NCBI GenBank assembly: GCA_029719485.1
Contig: CP120722.1
Span: 2,542,001-2,606,000, forward strand
Length of the DNA stretch: 64,000 nucleotides
Direction: 5' to 3'
Source of the DNA: Kiritimatiellota bacterium B12222
GTDB taxonomy: Bacteria; Verrucomicrobiota; Kiritimatiellia; SS1-B-03-39; UBA6053
The notes under the pieces were generated by a model. It was not told the DNA's origin, searched no databases, and was given only the letters and a program-made list of their open reading frames with translations. This document shows positions 35,364 through 49,400 of the stretch, in pieces. The position numbers were made by a program, and so were the translations under genes. The number at the start of each line of letters is the position of its first letter. Positions within the stretch are counted from its first letter, which is position 1.

Positions 35364-37217
35364 TCAAGGAGTTACCGGTTCTGGATCACCAATATTGATT
35401 TCCATTTGAGGAAGTTTACGACCTTCACCTAAACGACGAACGGCGTCTTCGTCCTCGCTAGTGGTGCGAGCGGTTTGCACATTTTCTTCTGACAACAGCA
35501 GGCCTTGTGCGCGTTGCAATGAAATCAGAGATACTTGATAGGCCGCCAATGATTGCATGAAGCTTTCTTCAGCAGAAGCCTGACGCTCTTGAGCGTCGAG
35601 CAGGAGATCTAGTTGTTCAACAGCATTGGCTTTGCCACCCAAAATCAAAGAGTCTTTTCTCTTTCTAAGATTATCGAGCTCTTCACGCGAGGCGATCATA
35701 CTTTCTTGTTTGGCCACCAAATCACGTAAGGAGGTTTCCACTTCACGTACTGAAATTTTTACGTCCAAGAGGATGGTTTCGAGGGTGGTTTGGAGTTGGT
35801 AACCTAACTGACGTAGTTCTAAGCGACGACGTGTATTGATGGCGTTGGCTTCATTGTTACCGATAGGGATTTCAAGGCGAAGACCTACCATATACCCAGG
35901 TCCTTCCCCATCGAATTGATTGTCCCAAGCGTCGTTGTAGTCATCATCCGCAATACCGGCCAGATAGGCTTCGGCAAAGGCGTTCAGAGTAGGGAGTTGT
36001 TCGTTGATGGACATCTCACGACGCAAAACAGCAGATTGAAGTTGCAAGTAAGCCTGATGAACTTCAGGGCGATTTTCCAAAGCCATGCGGCTGGCATCTT
36101 TCATATCGACTGTGATGGCCTCGTCAAAAAAGGTATCGGTAGGAATGAGTTCAAATAAACCGGCTTCACGAAGTGCAGGGTCATTCACTAATGATTTAAT
36201 ACGTTCCGTGGCGTTTTTGATGGCGCTTTCGGTTCGAATGAGGTCAGCGCGTCTTTCAGATACTACAGCGTTGGCCCGTAAGATTTGTGATTTCATGGCG
36301 TCGAATTCACCACGAGACTCCAACTCATTAAGGACGGATTCTGCTTCTTCTAAGGAGCGTTGTTTTGCCAACACCACGCCGCGGAACATCTGTAAAGACC
36401 AGTAGGTCCGTGAAATTTCCAAAAGATGCGATTCCATCTGACGCAAAAATTCATTTTGAGCCAATTCCGTATCCATACGCGCAATTTCAATAATAGCGGT
36501 ATTGTATCGGATTCCTGCACCATTCAACAAGGGTTGTACGCCCCCCACGAGGAGTTTTGCCCCTGCTTGGGGATTGGGTTGCAGGTAGATCGAGTTATTT
36601 TCAATGTGATTGAGGTCCTGACTCACATAAACTTCGGTACCGGTAGCAAATTTTTTGCGAATTCCTGCGGAGTAGCGACTTTCTTGCTCGAGGAAGCGAG
36701 AGGCTTCGTTGCCGGTGGTGAGGCTGCTGCCTACGGGGTCATTGCGATCGTAATAGCGTCCATCGACAAACAACTGAGCATCAAACAGGCCTTCTGCTTC
36801 TTGGATGGCTGTTTCCCGAATTAAAGGAAGTTCTGCAAATACACGGATTTGTGAGGAATGTTGCAATGCGCTCATCCAGAGCTCTTGAAGACCGATTTCT
36901 TTAGAAGGGATGGGGTCCATTAAGCGTTGAGGTACTAATAAGGGTTCATCCGCCGGGATTTCGAGTTCCGCAGGGGGTGCTTCCATAGAAAGGGTTGTTT
37001 CGGACATCAACACGGCTTCCCGTTGGTAGGACTGCATCATGGATGAGACAATCTTTTCTTGTTCTTGGGCGATTTTTGATGATTCGGGTGAGGCGCACCC
37101 GCTGTTGATCATGAACAGAGCCGTGCTAAGAAGCATCAGAGGTGTTCGTTTAGAATTGATCTTCCCTCTTATGTAATTTGAGGAGAGGGGATTGCCGACA
37201 AGAGATGGTTCTGTCAT
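35364..37217 (-). CDS. TolC-family outer membrane efflux/secretion lipoprotein
   Basis: A 617-residue outer-membrane factor. After a lipobox (MINSGC, lipidated Cys41) and a linker come the two repeats of long helices and beta strands typical of the OEP family, seen around SHLLEISRTYWSLQMFRGVV, AVLRREMSINEQLPTLNAFA and GLRLEIPIGNNEANAINTRR. These form a trimeric channel through the outer membrane and periplasm. The N-terminal leader before the lipobox is long; an internal ATG (37136) would leave too short a signal, so I keep 37217. It is divergent from the giant surface-protein gene, with HlyD-type genes beyond, so a role in exporting that protein is an inference. Confidence 0.85.
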   Translation of the reverse strand: MTEPSLVGNPLSSNYIRGKINSKRTPLMLLSTALFMINSGCASPESSKIAQEQEKIVSSMMQSYQREAVLMSETTLSMEAPPAELEIPADEPLLVPQRLMDPIPSKEIGLQELWMSALQHSSQIRVFAELPLIRETAIQEAEGLFDAQLFVDGRYYDRNDPVGSSLTTGNEASRFLEQESRYSAGIRKKFATGTEVYVSQDLNHIENNSIYLQPNPQAGAKLLVGGVQPLLNGAGIRYNTAIIEIARMDTELAQNEFLRQMESHLLEISRTYWSLQMFRGVVLAKQRSLEEAESVLNELESRGEFDAMKSQILRANAVVSERRADLIRTESAIKNATERIKSLVNDPALREAGLFELIPTDTFFDEAITVDMKDASRMALENRPEVHQAYLQLQSAVLRREMSINEQLPTLNAFAEAYLAGIADDDYNDAWDNQFDGEGPGYMVGLRLEIPIGNNEANAINTRRRLELRQLGYQLQTTLETILLDVKISVREVETSLRDLVAKQESMIASREELDNLRKRKDSLILGGKANAVEQLDLLLDAQERQASAEESFMQSLAAYQVSLISLQRAQGLLLSEENVQTARTTSEDEDAVRRLGEGRKLPQMEINIGDPEPVTP

Positions 37218-37280
37218 GTTTTTCTAATGGATTAGGATTTGGAATTCTTGGAAATTAGGCCTATACGGATAATTTAAATA

Positions 37281-37309
37281 TTTAAACCTTAAAAATTTAG
37301 AATTGTCAA
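37281..37309 (-). promoter_or_regulatory. Promoter of the TolC-family gene
   Basis: On the minus strand a perfect -35 box TTGACA (37309-37304) stands 17 bp before TTTAAA (37286-37281), a fair -10 box. The predicted leader is about 55 nt. Confidence 0.6.
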
Positions 37310-37311
37310 GG

Positions 37312-37368
37312 CATACGTTACGAATATTACGTATGTTACGTAATGTAAGAATATTGCAGAATGTTCTT
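37312..37368. promoter_or_regulatory. Cluster of three palindromes between divergent promoters
   Basis: Three inverted repeats follow one another: CATACGT-N10-ACGTATG (37312-37335), TTACGTAA (37336-37343) and AAGAATATT-N4-AATGTTCTT with one mismatch (37347-37368). They fill the gap between the TolC-gene promoter and the candidate promoter of the giant gene, a good place for operators that control both. Confidence 0.55.
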
Positions 37369-37385
37369 GCAAGCGTGTTATTATT

Positions 37386-37414
37386 TTGTCTGAATATGCA
37401 GGATATATTATCTG
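37386..37414 (+). promoter_or_regulatory. Candidate promoter of the giant surface-protein gene
   Basis: TTGTCT (37386-37391) and TATCTG (37409-37414) are 17 bp apart, a weak match. An AGGAA Shine-Dalgarno (37420-37424) lies 8 nt before the ATG at 37433. Confidence 0.3.
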
Positions 37415-37432
37415 TGAATAGGAACTTAAATT

Positions 37433-40400
37433 ATGCGTAAAACCAATCGTAAGCAAAATCAAAAACTTCATAAGCTGTTGCAAATAGAAACTCTTGAAGA
37501 TCGCGTGCTGTACAATGCTATGCCCGTGGAGAATGTTGAAGTGCCTGAAGATACGGGGATGGATGCGCAAATGGTTCAGGTGGTGGCTGATGCAGAAGTC
37601 GTCTCCGAATATACCGAGCAACCCAGTGAGGTGAGTCAAGAGATTGAAGATCGTCCACGTTTAGAGATTTTGATTGTAGATTCACGAGTATCCGAGTCGG
37701 GTCATCCTGAAGAATCTTTGTTGCCTGAAGATTTGGCAAGTTCTGCGGATGAAGGAACCTTGTTAAAGGTGGAGACCTTAGAGCGTGGTACAGATGCATT
37801 AGAGAAAATCAGAGATAGTCTCGCTCAATTTTCGTTGGAAAACGGGCAGATTGACGGACTTCATTTGGTTTCTCACGCGGATGGTACTGGGTTATTGTTG
37901 GGTGATTTACGTTTAGATGCTGCCTCGCTTGAGGATGGATCTCCCTTGGCTGACGTATTGCGCGAATGGGGGACATATTTTTCTGAAGATGCCGATATTT
38001 TGTTGTATGGTTGTGATGTGGCCTCAAATCCTGAGGGACAATTGTTGATGAACAGGGTGGCTTCATTGACGGGGGCTGATGTCGCAGCGTCGACAGATAC
38101 CACAGGTTCTGAAAATCGTGGGGGGGATTGGGATTTGGAGGTTTCCACCGGGGTGATTGAAACCTTGGCCTTAACGTCTACCTTGGATCTTCAACTCGCA
38201 GATTTGGCGGTTCCGGTAGTAACGATAGATGCCCCTACATCTGTAGACCTGGGTGAGGAAACCCAGATTACGCTTTCATTTGATAACGCAGGTACAGGTG
38301 CGGGTTATGGGCCTTGGATTGATCTGTTTATCGATACAGTGGGGGCGGATGGTATTGTGAATCCTGCGGATCCATCGAATCCGAATGCAGGGGATACCAA
38401 TGGGGTAGGGCCGGGTGATTTTTATGATGGCTTTACCTTAACCACACCTCCTCAATACTTAGGTGTTAACGTTGATTATCAAGTCATCACTTTGGATGAT
38501 ACGGCGAATGGAGGCTTGGGGGTGATTCATCCTTTTGCCGTGGGTAGTTTAGGTGAACCCATTTATGTGAGTACCTCTGATGTCAACAGTCCTTTTTATG
38601 CGATGTTGAATGGCAACTTCACTTCAGGTGATCAAATGCTGACTATTGAATTACCTTTTGGTAGTTTTGTCCCGGATCAGCCACCCGCTGAGGTGACGGT
38701 GGGGCTTGATATTAGTAGCTTTGCAGACTTGGGTGCTCCGCTAGAGTTAGCCGCCGTGGGTGGATTTTCATATGGAGACGACCCTTTATTTAATCCTTCG
38801 GTTGATCCCAGTATCATTGGGACTCCGGATGCTGTTCAGGTTGCAGTAGATACCACTGTTGCGGAATTAAGCAAAAGTTACAGTGGTCCTGAAGATGAAA
38901 CGGCGACAGGTCCAAACTATCTTCGCTCCTACACCATCAATGTGGACGTGGCGGATGGTCAAGTCTTAGACAACTTAAACGTGTTTGACGATTTGGCAGA
39001 TGAACTACAATTCACCCAGGTCAGCACGGTCATACACAATGGCGTGGTGATTACTGAAGGTACCGGAGCTAACCAGTATCAACTGATTCAAACACCTTCG
39101 ACGACGAGCACCGGCGGGACACTTCAGATTGTGTTTAATAGTGATACCATCGGTGGTTCAGAGACCAGTGTTACGATTGAGTTTTATGCACCTCGTGTCT
39201 ATGATTCAAACAGTAATGGCAGTATAGATGCGGGGGATGATCCTGTACTAGAACCCGACCAAGGTTCAGATGTCTTTGTAGATAATCAGGCGTATGGGTA
39301 TGCGGAATGGATTACCATGGATCCCCGTGATGCGAATGTGGTTCTCGGGTTTAATGTTACCTCAGGTTTTGATAATAGTTCTCTCGCCACTGCGGCCGCA
39401 ACCGTGGCGCCTGATGCTGCATTTGAGCATGAAGATTTGGAGTTGTCTCCGCTGACTATTCAAAAAGGGTACACCAATCCGACTCCTGGCACAACGCCCG
39501 GTGATGTATTAGAGTTCTCACTTGATTTTCAATTGTCTGATTATTTCGCCGTGGATGGCATTGTCATTGATGATGTGATGCTGGATGGTCTTCGTTTTGA
39601 TAGTTCATTTATCCCCACGCTTGAAATCAATGGCAATACCTTTGTGCTTTCGCCCTTGGCGATGGATGCATCCAGTTGGACGGTTGACCAAAATTGGACG
39701 GGTGCGACGGCTTCTGGTAATTACACGCTGGATCCCGCTCCAAATGACGGTTCAACCGCATTGCAATTCCGGATTTCGGATGAGTTGGTTCTCCGTGGGC
39801 AGGCGAATGGGTATTTATTGGGTGGCGGTGTAGATCCCAATAACTTAAGCAGCACTGTGGATAATGATTTACCTTTGTACAATGATGGTGCCACAACTGG
39901 AAAAATTGTTTACCGTGCGATCATTCTCGATGAATTCACGGATACGTTTCCTTCTGGTGAAGAATCGTTAAACCCCGGAGATGTGTTAAATAATTCAGTG
40001 ACGATAACGGCACAATTATTAGATCTGGATGATAATCTTGCTCCCCAAGTAGGGGTTGAAACCACCGATGATTCCGCTGCGTCTGCCACGATTGAATTTG
40101 AAGAAGTCGAGAAAACCATTTACGCAGTAAATGGAAATACAGATTTAACGAGTTTTCTTGATACGGATGGTAATGTGAATCTGCGTCCCGGTGATGTGGT
40201 GACGTATCGTTTTACCTATCCCATTCCAACCGGTGATGTAGAGAAACTCCGATTTACAGATTATCTTCCGTTGCCTGTTTTTGATGTAACCGATGTTAAT
40301 GCAGACGGCACCGCTGGTGGAATTTCGGAATGGTCTTTTGATGATAACCTGCCTGGATTGACTCCTAATTATGGTGCCGGTGTGATTACCTATGGACCCA

Positions 40401-43400
40401 GTCACACTTTGAATACGGTTACGGATCCTGCTCCGGCCACGCCGACCATCTCTATTGATGGGTATGCAAATACCTTCCAAGTACAGTGGGGCGATTTTAT
40501 CAATACGGTCAATGATGAAAAAGTCATGGATCTGTTGGTTTCGGTAACGGTGAATGATGCTCCCTTTGGTGATGGACTATACCTTACAAACCAAGTCCAG
40601 TCAGGTGAGCAAAATACGCAAACGCCCGGAACCGAATCTTTGGCAAATGCTATTGTGCAAATCGTGCTCAATCAGCCAGTTATTGAAGATGTCTATAAAG
40701 GGATCGTCGCGTCCACACAAGGGGGGACTGTAGGCACTGTGGGCGGATTAGATTTTGCAGATATGGGTGGTGCTGGTTTTACAGGTATTTTGTCGGGCGC
40801 AGGGGCGGCCTCTGAAATTGGTGATCTCAATTTGACGGCCGCCACGGATGTGGATGCTGGTGATTTGGTTCGATTTGCGATTGCTGCGGTGAACACCGGT
40901 CGTTCAGATGCATTTGATGTGACCATCACTGATACGTTACGCGGTAGTTATGTGAATAATTATGCCGATGAAAGTGCTTTTGTGGCGGCTACCAATTTTC
41001 AAGTATATCGGGGAGATGGCACTTTATTAACGCTGAACACAGACTACACCCTTAGTTGGGATAATGTCACCAAAGCTTTTGAAGTGGTGATGACCGACAA
41101 TTACACCTCAGGAAACTTGTATGGTGATACCGTTTCGGGTGGGGTCAGTCGTGGTTATGATGTCAATACCGGATCCACAGTAGCCAATGGTTCAAACGGT
41201 CTCGTCATTCTCTATGATTTGACAGTAGATACTGATGCCCAATCCAGTTCAACGGTGATCAACGTTGCGTCATTAACGAACTATGCAGGTATTGATGGTG
41301 GAGATGATCATGTTAATGAAGTGATAAGTGATGATGCTTCTTTGGTGATTGCGCCTCCTGATATCGAAAAAACCCTGATTAGCACTGAATTTGTTGAAGA
41401 TAATAACAGCAACACTGAAGCGGTAATTGGTGAAGTGGTGACGTATTCCTTGGTCGTAACGATTGCAGAAGGGACGACCAAAAATGCACGTTTGATTGAT
41501 ACCATGGATCCCGGCTTATCTTTTGTGGAGATTGATTCTGTAGTGCTCTCTTCCGGACTTACCGCAACGAATACGCCAGGGGTAGGTGTTAATCCAGCGA
41601 ATGTGACCATTGGCAATGCAGGAGGCGGTACCGCAAACCTGATAACGTATGATTTTGGTGATGTCACCAATGTAAATACGGACAACGCAACATCCGAAAC
41701 CATAACGATTATTTACAAAGCCGTGGTGGTAAATACCAATACTGTTCCCAGTAGCCCTGGTAATCAAGATGGCACAGAGTTGAACAATGCTGCAGAGTTG
41801 TCGTGGACATGGGTAGATGATTCCTTGTTCGCCCCAGCAGGTTCAGATGATATTTCGGTAGAATCTGAAGATGTGACCGTGGTAGAGCCTGAGCTGATTG
41901 TAGACAAGCAAACCTCTACTGATAATGTGACTTACACGGATTCGTTAACGGGTGTTGATTATGATGATACGATATATTTCCGTATCCGTATCACCAATCC
42001 CAGTGGCGGACCCACGGCATACGATATTACGCTTAATGATGTAGTTCCCCCCAATTTTGGTTCGTTGTCCGTGGTAAGTGCGGGTCTCACAAATGCAAGT
42101 GGTGGCGCGGGTGGCACGATCTCGGTGACGGATGGGGGACTGGATACCTTGGATATCACAGATTTTGTCTTCACGGGCAACACGCTCTCATTGGCCAGTG
42201 GTCGTAACATTGATTTAGGACCGGATTCTCAACTTGAAATTATTGTAAGTGGCATTTTAGATGTCGATGTGGCCCCGGGTCAAAATATTACCAACTCTGC
42301 TGATGTAACATGGTCGAGTTTGGATGGTACTCCTGGCGATCGCTCAACGCACAACCCTCATTCTACCGAACGTACAGGTGATGACGGAGAGGGGACGGAT
42401 GCAGGAGTTCTTAACAACTATGCAGACTCTGATGATACCCAGCTGACCATTTCTCCCTATGTAAATGTAAAATCGATTGTTACGACTTCGGAAAACTTTA
42501 CGGATGATTCATCAGGAACGGAACAGGTAGCCATTGGTGAAATCATTCGGTATCAACTATTGGTCGAGATTCCTGAAGGAACCTCCAATGATTTCCAAGT
42601 GGTGGATCGTTTGCCCCCAGGGTTGGTATTTATTAATGATGGGACTGCAATGGCCGGTTTTGTGTCGGCTTCGAATAACCTAAGTTCTTCAACCCTTGCA
42701 GGTCTTGATTTAGGAAACACGCTCGTTCAACCGACCTTTACGCTTCCCGATAGCGCTATTTCTACGACAGAAAGTAGTAACAATGATAATTACAATAGTG
42801 GTACGGATGTTCGCTTTAAATTTGGCACCTTGATTAATGACAACACCGACGATTCACAGACAGAATATGTGGTGATTGAATTTAATGCTTTGGTACTGAA
42901 CACCACGGGAAATCAAAGTGACACCTCACTCGATAACTATTTTGATGCACGAAAAGATGGGAATACCCCAGTAGGGAATACGTCGAATATTGTTTCAGTA
43001 GAGATTGCCGAACCTAATTTGGTGGTCGATAAAACCGCCTCAACGACAGGACCTCTCGAAGCGGGAGATGAGTTCACCTACACGATTGTGGTAACTAATA
43101 ATGCCTCTGGCGATAATGCTGCACCTGCTTTTGATGTTCAGGTACGCGATATTTTAGATGCGATTACGGCCTCAAATCCAACAGTAGAATTGGAATTGGT
43201 TAACTTCCCTACAGGCACTTTAGGGTCCTACGTCGGAAATGATGTGACCACCACCTTACCGGTGGGGACCACGGTGTTGAACAATGCATCTAATGCGGAT
43301 GGTATTGATCTTACCTTTAATCGGTTGAATGCTGGGGATAGCATCACATTAGTGGTGAACGTTCGGGTGGTTACCGGTGCGTTGTCCGGTGCTGAAATTG

Positions 43401-46400
43401 AAAATGATGTTGATGTGTTCTACAGTAGTTTACCTGGTGATGATGGTACCACAGACGCTACCATTGCAGCCACCTATGGCACTGCCGATGTGGATTTAAA
43501 TCCTGGCACAGATTCTGAGCTTGGAAATGCGGATGCAAATAATGGTACGGTTAATCTCGGCGCAAATGCTGGTGAACGCGATGGTTCTGATGTTGTCGAT
43601 CCTGCCGATAACAGTTCTCCTTCGAACAACAGCATCCGTGATAATTATGCCGTAGGGGACTCTGCTCCCTTAGCGCTAACCATTATTACTCCCACGATTG
43701 ATAAATCGTTCCAAGACGGAAGTATTTCTGCGGATGACACCACCGTTGCGAGTTCGGAACTTGCTGAAGTGGTGATTGGCGAGCAGATTACCTATGATAT
43801 TGTGGTCACGGTTCCAGATGGTGTGACGCAAAGTGTTCGGGTTGAAGATGTGGTTCCTGAAGGACTTCGTATCGACTCGTTTTCTGTGATTACTGATGGA
43901 TCTGCATCACTTTCTCCGGTGGCTTTTGGTGGGACATTCGGATCTACGCCTGTTTCTTCTGTCCAGAATGGACCCGGCACCTTGTCGCTTGATTTTGGTG
44001 ACATTACCTTGCCGGTTGGGGAATCTGCTTTGAATGCAAATTCTTTTGTTATTCGTGTATTGGCTACGGTGACCAATATCATTGAAAATCAAGAAACCAT
44101 TACTCGCACCAATACTGCGCGGTTAATTTTCTTGGATCCCGATGGCGCATCGAATACGGGACCTGCTACGGATCGGGTTGTTACCGATTCAAATGCTGCG
44201 AATGATCCTGAAGTAACCGTGGTGGAACCCACGCTTACCATTAATAAATCCGTTGATAATCCGAGTGCGGATGCCGGTGATACCCTTACCTATACCATTA
44301 CGATTGGAAACGCTTCCGGCCAAGCTGCATACGATGTGTTGGTTCGTGATATTTTTGATAGTCAATTGGAGTCTCTTTCGATTGCCAACGTCGTCAGCAC
44401 TGGTTTCACAGGGGGGACCTTTGTGGCCCCAACACTTGGTGATTTTCAAATTGTCGGCAGTGAATTAAGTGTAGATCCAACATTTTCGTTGGACATGAAT
44501 ACTGGCAGTGAAGTTGTACTGACCATAACGGCTGTGTTAAAAGATACGGTCACGACAGGCTTGGCCATTCCGAATAGTGCAGATGTTTTCTGGACGTCTA
44601 CCAATGGGGTAAATCCGGATGAACGTTCAGGGGACGATGATCCAAATCCTGATGCAGCTACCCCTGACAATAGTTTGCTTGATAATTATGCGGCGAATTC
44701 CACTGTGGTCTCCACCCAAGTTCTTGCGCCTGTGGTTTCACAGTCTATTGTGGATACCTCTGAACCCGGAACAACGGGTGAAGATGCGACCATTGGCGAA
44801 ATTGTTACTTATCGGGTGACCACTACGTTGCCTGAAGGGGTGACCCCAGATTTCGTCATCGATATGGAGCTTCCTGATGGTTATGCCTTTATCCCGGGTT
44901 CCGTGATAGTGAGCAATCTCCATCCTGCCGCTAATTCTCTTAATGATGCGCATGGAGGAACCGGTACAGATGCGCTGAATGGCACAGGTCTTCTGCCCCC
45001 TACGGTTACAAATATTGAAGGCCCTGGGAATTTTGAAAATGGGGATGGTATTCGTTTCACCTTCGATCCGATCGAAGTTGTGGGTGACAATGATATCAAT
45101 AACAATACCTTCTCTTTCACTTACCAAGTTTTGGTGTTGGATGTACCCAGCAACGATGGTCTGGCTCCTGGACTCACGACCCTTACTCCTGAAGGGGACT
45201 GGACCGCAGGAACGTTAAGCGGTGATGTATTGGTGGATGAAAATAGTGTTGCCAATCCTGATGCGCGTGGTGATGAGGCCACGGTAGTTGAACCTGAACT
45301 CAATGTGACGAAAGCTTCGTCCATTGCTTCAGGAGACGCAGGCAATGTCTTTACATATACGATCAACGTGGCGCATACTGCTGCGAGTCAGGCAAATGCC
45401 TATAACTTGGTTGTAGATGATTTGATTCCTTCCGATTTTATTCCTACCGGGTTTACGGCTTTGGTAGATGGTTCAACAGATGTTTCCTCTAGCTTCACGC
45501 TAAGCGGCAATACTTTCGGTACAGATGCGGCGGGAATTGATTTGTTGTTAGGTGAATCGTTAACCATTGTTCTCAGTGGCTCAATACGTGCGACACAGGC
45601 CCCAGGTGATGGATTTACGAATGACACTACTATTGGATACAATACACTTCCGAATGCGACCAGTGCACAGGAACAAGACATCATCGACGACACGGATGGT
45701 GTGGATGACGGCACGGATCGTGAACGTCAACGTACAGATACCGATGATGCTGAGGTTATCGTACCTTCAACCTTGGCCATCGATAAAACCCTGATCGATA
45801 CCGATGTTGCAGCCACCACAGGCAATGATATTGCGATTGGTGAAACTTCAGAGTTCAGACTGACTGTCACGCTCCAAGAAGGTCTTACCTCTGTGGTCAC
45901 GTTGCAAGATACCTTACCGGCTGGGTTAGTGCCTGACTTGTCGAGCTTGCTTTTCAGAATCATCACTCCTGGGGTAAGCGCTGATGGGGCTACGTCAGGA
46001 ACCTCCTATACGGATGGTGCATCTATTGCTGCTGCAGATTATACTTTTGATGCCGGTAGTGGTCTTTTAACCGTTTCTTTTGTCGATGTTCAAATTCCTG
46101 CAACTGCTGCAACAGGTACGGGACAATTTGCTATCGAATATGCTGCGAAAGTGGTCAACGTAGACAGTAATCAGGATGGGACAGAACTTACGAACTCCGC
46201 GGTTGTGAAAGCCGACCGTAATGGTGATGGTGATCATGACGATGCTGGTGAAACCTCAACTCCTGACACTGTAACTTTGGATGTGGTTGAGCCTGATCTT
46301 ACAATCGATAAATCCATTACCAATGATGTAACGGGATTAGATGCGGGTGATCAAATTACCTATCAAATTGTGGTTGAGCATAGTGGAGATAGTGCCGCAA

Positions 46401-49400
46401 ATGCTTACGATGTATTAGTCGAGGATCTTTTCCCGAATGGTCAATTAGAGAATTATTCTCTAGTGAGCGCGGAGATTACAGATGGTCTGAACACCAGCAA
46501 TGTATTGGGGAGTTTTAACCTCACGGCTGCTGGTGCGTTAACCACGACAGGCACCCTTGACTTGCTTTTGAATACCAATGGTACCCAAGACCAACGTTTA
46601 GTGTTAGTGATAACTGCAGATGTGCGTGATGCACTGGTGGTGGGAACTGATATTGATAATACCGCAAGTGTGACCTGGTCTAGTTTAGAAAATGGACTTA
46701 CCGGTGATGATTCGGGCACCATTGATGAGCGTACTGGCGCTGGAGATAATCCACCAAATACTTATGAGCGCTCTGATGTGGAATCTACTCAGACAGTAGG
46801 TGTTCTGGAAGTTGAAAAAACTTTGGCGGATACGACGGCAACCATTGGTGAGATTGTTGAATACACGATTTCGGTCACGGTTGCTGAAGGACAGACCGTG
46901 GTCACCCTCACAGATAGCTTGCCTACAGGGATGGAGCTGGTGGCAAATTCCGGTATTCTCAATGTACCCACAGGTTGGACGATTACAGGATTTAATAATA
47001 ATTCTGCATCCCAGACCCTTACTATTATTAATCCAGCAGGAAGTGGCAGCACCACTAATGTTAGTTCAACGGTAGATGAAGACACCTTTACCTACACTTA
47101 TCAAACCCGCGTACTCAATGTGGTCGGGAATCAAGCCGCGGATGAACTGATCAATACCCTGAATGCATCTGCAGATCTCAATAATGATGGGGATAGCACT
47201 GATCCAGGTGAAACCGATCCGAATAACACTGCTACCCTCACAGTCGTTGAGCCGGTGGTGAGCTTAGACAAAACCGTTTTATCCGCCAGTGGGGATGTAA
47301 CGGTTGGTGATAACATACAGTATCAAATCGTTATATCGAATTCAGGAACCTCTACAGCGCATGATTTGATTCTGTCAGACTCCCTGCCTCAGGGACTACT
47401 CCTTAGCAGCATTGATTCGATTACTCCGGCTGGGGGCGCAGCGGTAGACGTAGCGGCCACTGGTGTAGGAACCGATACCCTGAGTGCTGAATTCACAATA
47501 CCCGTGGGTGGAAGTATCACCATCACGTATACGGCGGTTGTTGGCGCAGATATCATCCCCGGACAGGATTTAAACAATCTTGCCGCGGTAAGCTTCTCTT
47601 CTTTGGATGGCACGGTCGTTGGCGAACGTACGGGTGCGGATGTGCCCAATCCTACGGATGACAGTTATCAGTCTGATGACTCGATTCTCGATAATTATGC
47701 TGTGGGAGACAACGTCACGGTAACGTCTGCACCATATGAACCTCTGGTAGGAAAAACCTTGGTTTCCACCAGTGAAGCGGGGAGTGTCGGCAGCTCTGTT
47801 CTGGTTGGCGAAGTAGTACGCTACAGTCTTCGTTTTGAGTTATATCAGGGCACCATGAACGATGTTGTCATTTTCGATGTCTTGCCTGATGGTTTGCAGT
47901 ACCTCAATGATGGAACAGCTTCCTTTAGCACCCTGAATGTAGATACGACGGCTTCGACGAGTACCTTTCTCGTGAGTTCATTATTAGAAGGCAGCAACAC
48001 CACTTTTGTGGATGGGACCGACGTCTATTTCCAATTGGGTACGGTGCTCAATAATGATAGCGATGCGGATGTGGAATATGGGGTGATTGAATTCAATGCC
48101 TTGGTTTTGAATACGACCAGTAATCAAGACGCCACGGTGCTTCCTAACCAATTTGGAGTATTCTATGATCAAGATGCTGATGCAGGAACCGCTCCTACGC
48201 AAGTAAACACCTTACAGGTAGATGCTAATTTTGATGGTACTCCCGAATCAACGGATCAAAGTCTGTCGAATACCGTGTCGGTTACCGTCCGTGAAGCAGC
48301 GCTGTCATTCACCGAAACCATTCCTGCGGGCAGTGGATATGATGCAGGTGATGAATTTGAAATTACGTACACCATTACCAATACCGGAAATGCTGTTGCG
48401 TATAATACGCAACTATTGGATACCGTACTGCCTCCTGAGTTTGATCTTGTAGGCATCAGCAGTGTGGTTACGGGTTCAGGCACCCCGAATACCTCTGCGA
48501 CGAACACGGCTACTGATTCAATTTCTGCTATCTTGGATTTATTGGAAGTGGGTGAGTCGTGGACCATAACGGCCACCGTTCAACTACGTGATACCGTAAA
48601 CCCGGGAGATACCTATACCAATCCTGCGAATGTGACTTTCACCAGTTTGCCTGGTGCGAATGGTACCACCACAAATCCGACAGGAGGTGCAACCCCGGGG
48701 GCCGCAGGTACCGAAACGGGTGAACGTACAGGTGAAGATGGTACAGGCGGGCTCAATGATTATGAAGTCACCGATAGTGCTGAACTTAGTATTCCAACTC
48801 CTTTCGAAGTAGGTAAAGTCGCTGATCGTCCATCAGCTACCATCGGCGAAGTGATTACGTATACCGTGACCGTCAATGTCATTGAAGGTACGACCACCAA
48901 TATTCAACTCGATGATACCTTGCCTGCAGGGGTCAGTTTTGTCGCCAATAGTGCCGTTCTCACTACGCCAGCAGGGTGGACCATTACTGGATTTAATACT
49001 AATTCAGTAGATCAGGTCCTCTCCACGGTGATCAATCCCGGTTCCGACGATGCGATTTCGACTGAGGCCACCGGAAGTTTCACTTACACCTATCAGGTGA
49101 AAGTGGACAACATTCTGGCAAATCAAAATGGGGATACTTTATCCAACACTTTGGATGCCAGTGCGGATGATGTTCCTGATGATGATAACAATGTTGCCAA
49201 TGTAGAGATTGTTGAACCTCGGGTAACTATTGATAAAACCGTAACTCCTGCGACAGGTTTGGATGCCGGAGATGTGGTGACCTACACGGTGGTATTGGAT
49301 AACTTGGCGGCAAATGGCGCCACCAGTACAGCTTTTGAAGTGTTGTTAACGGATGTGATTCCTTCAGGATTGTTGGCCACATCGATCGTGTCTACGACGC

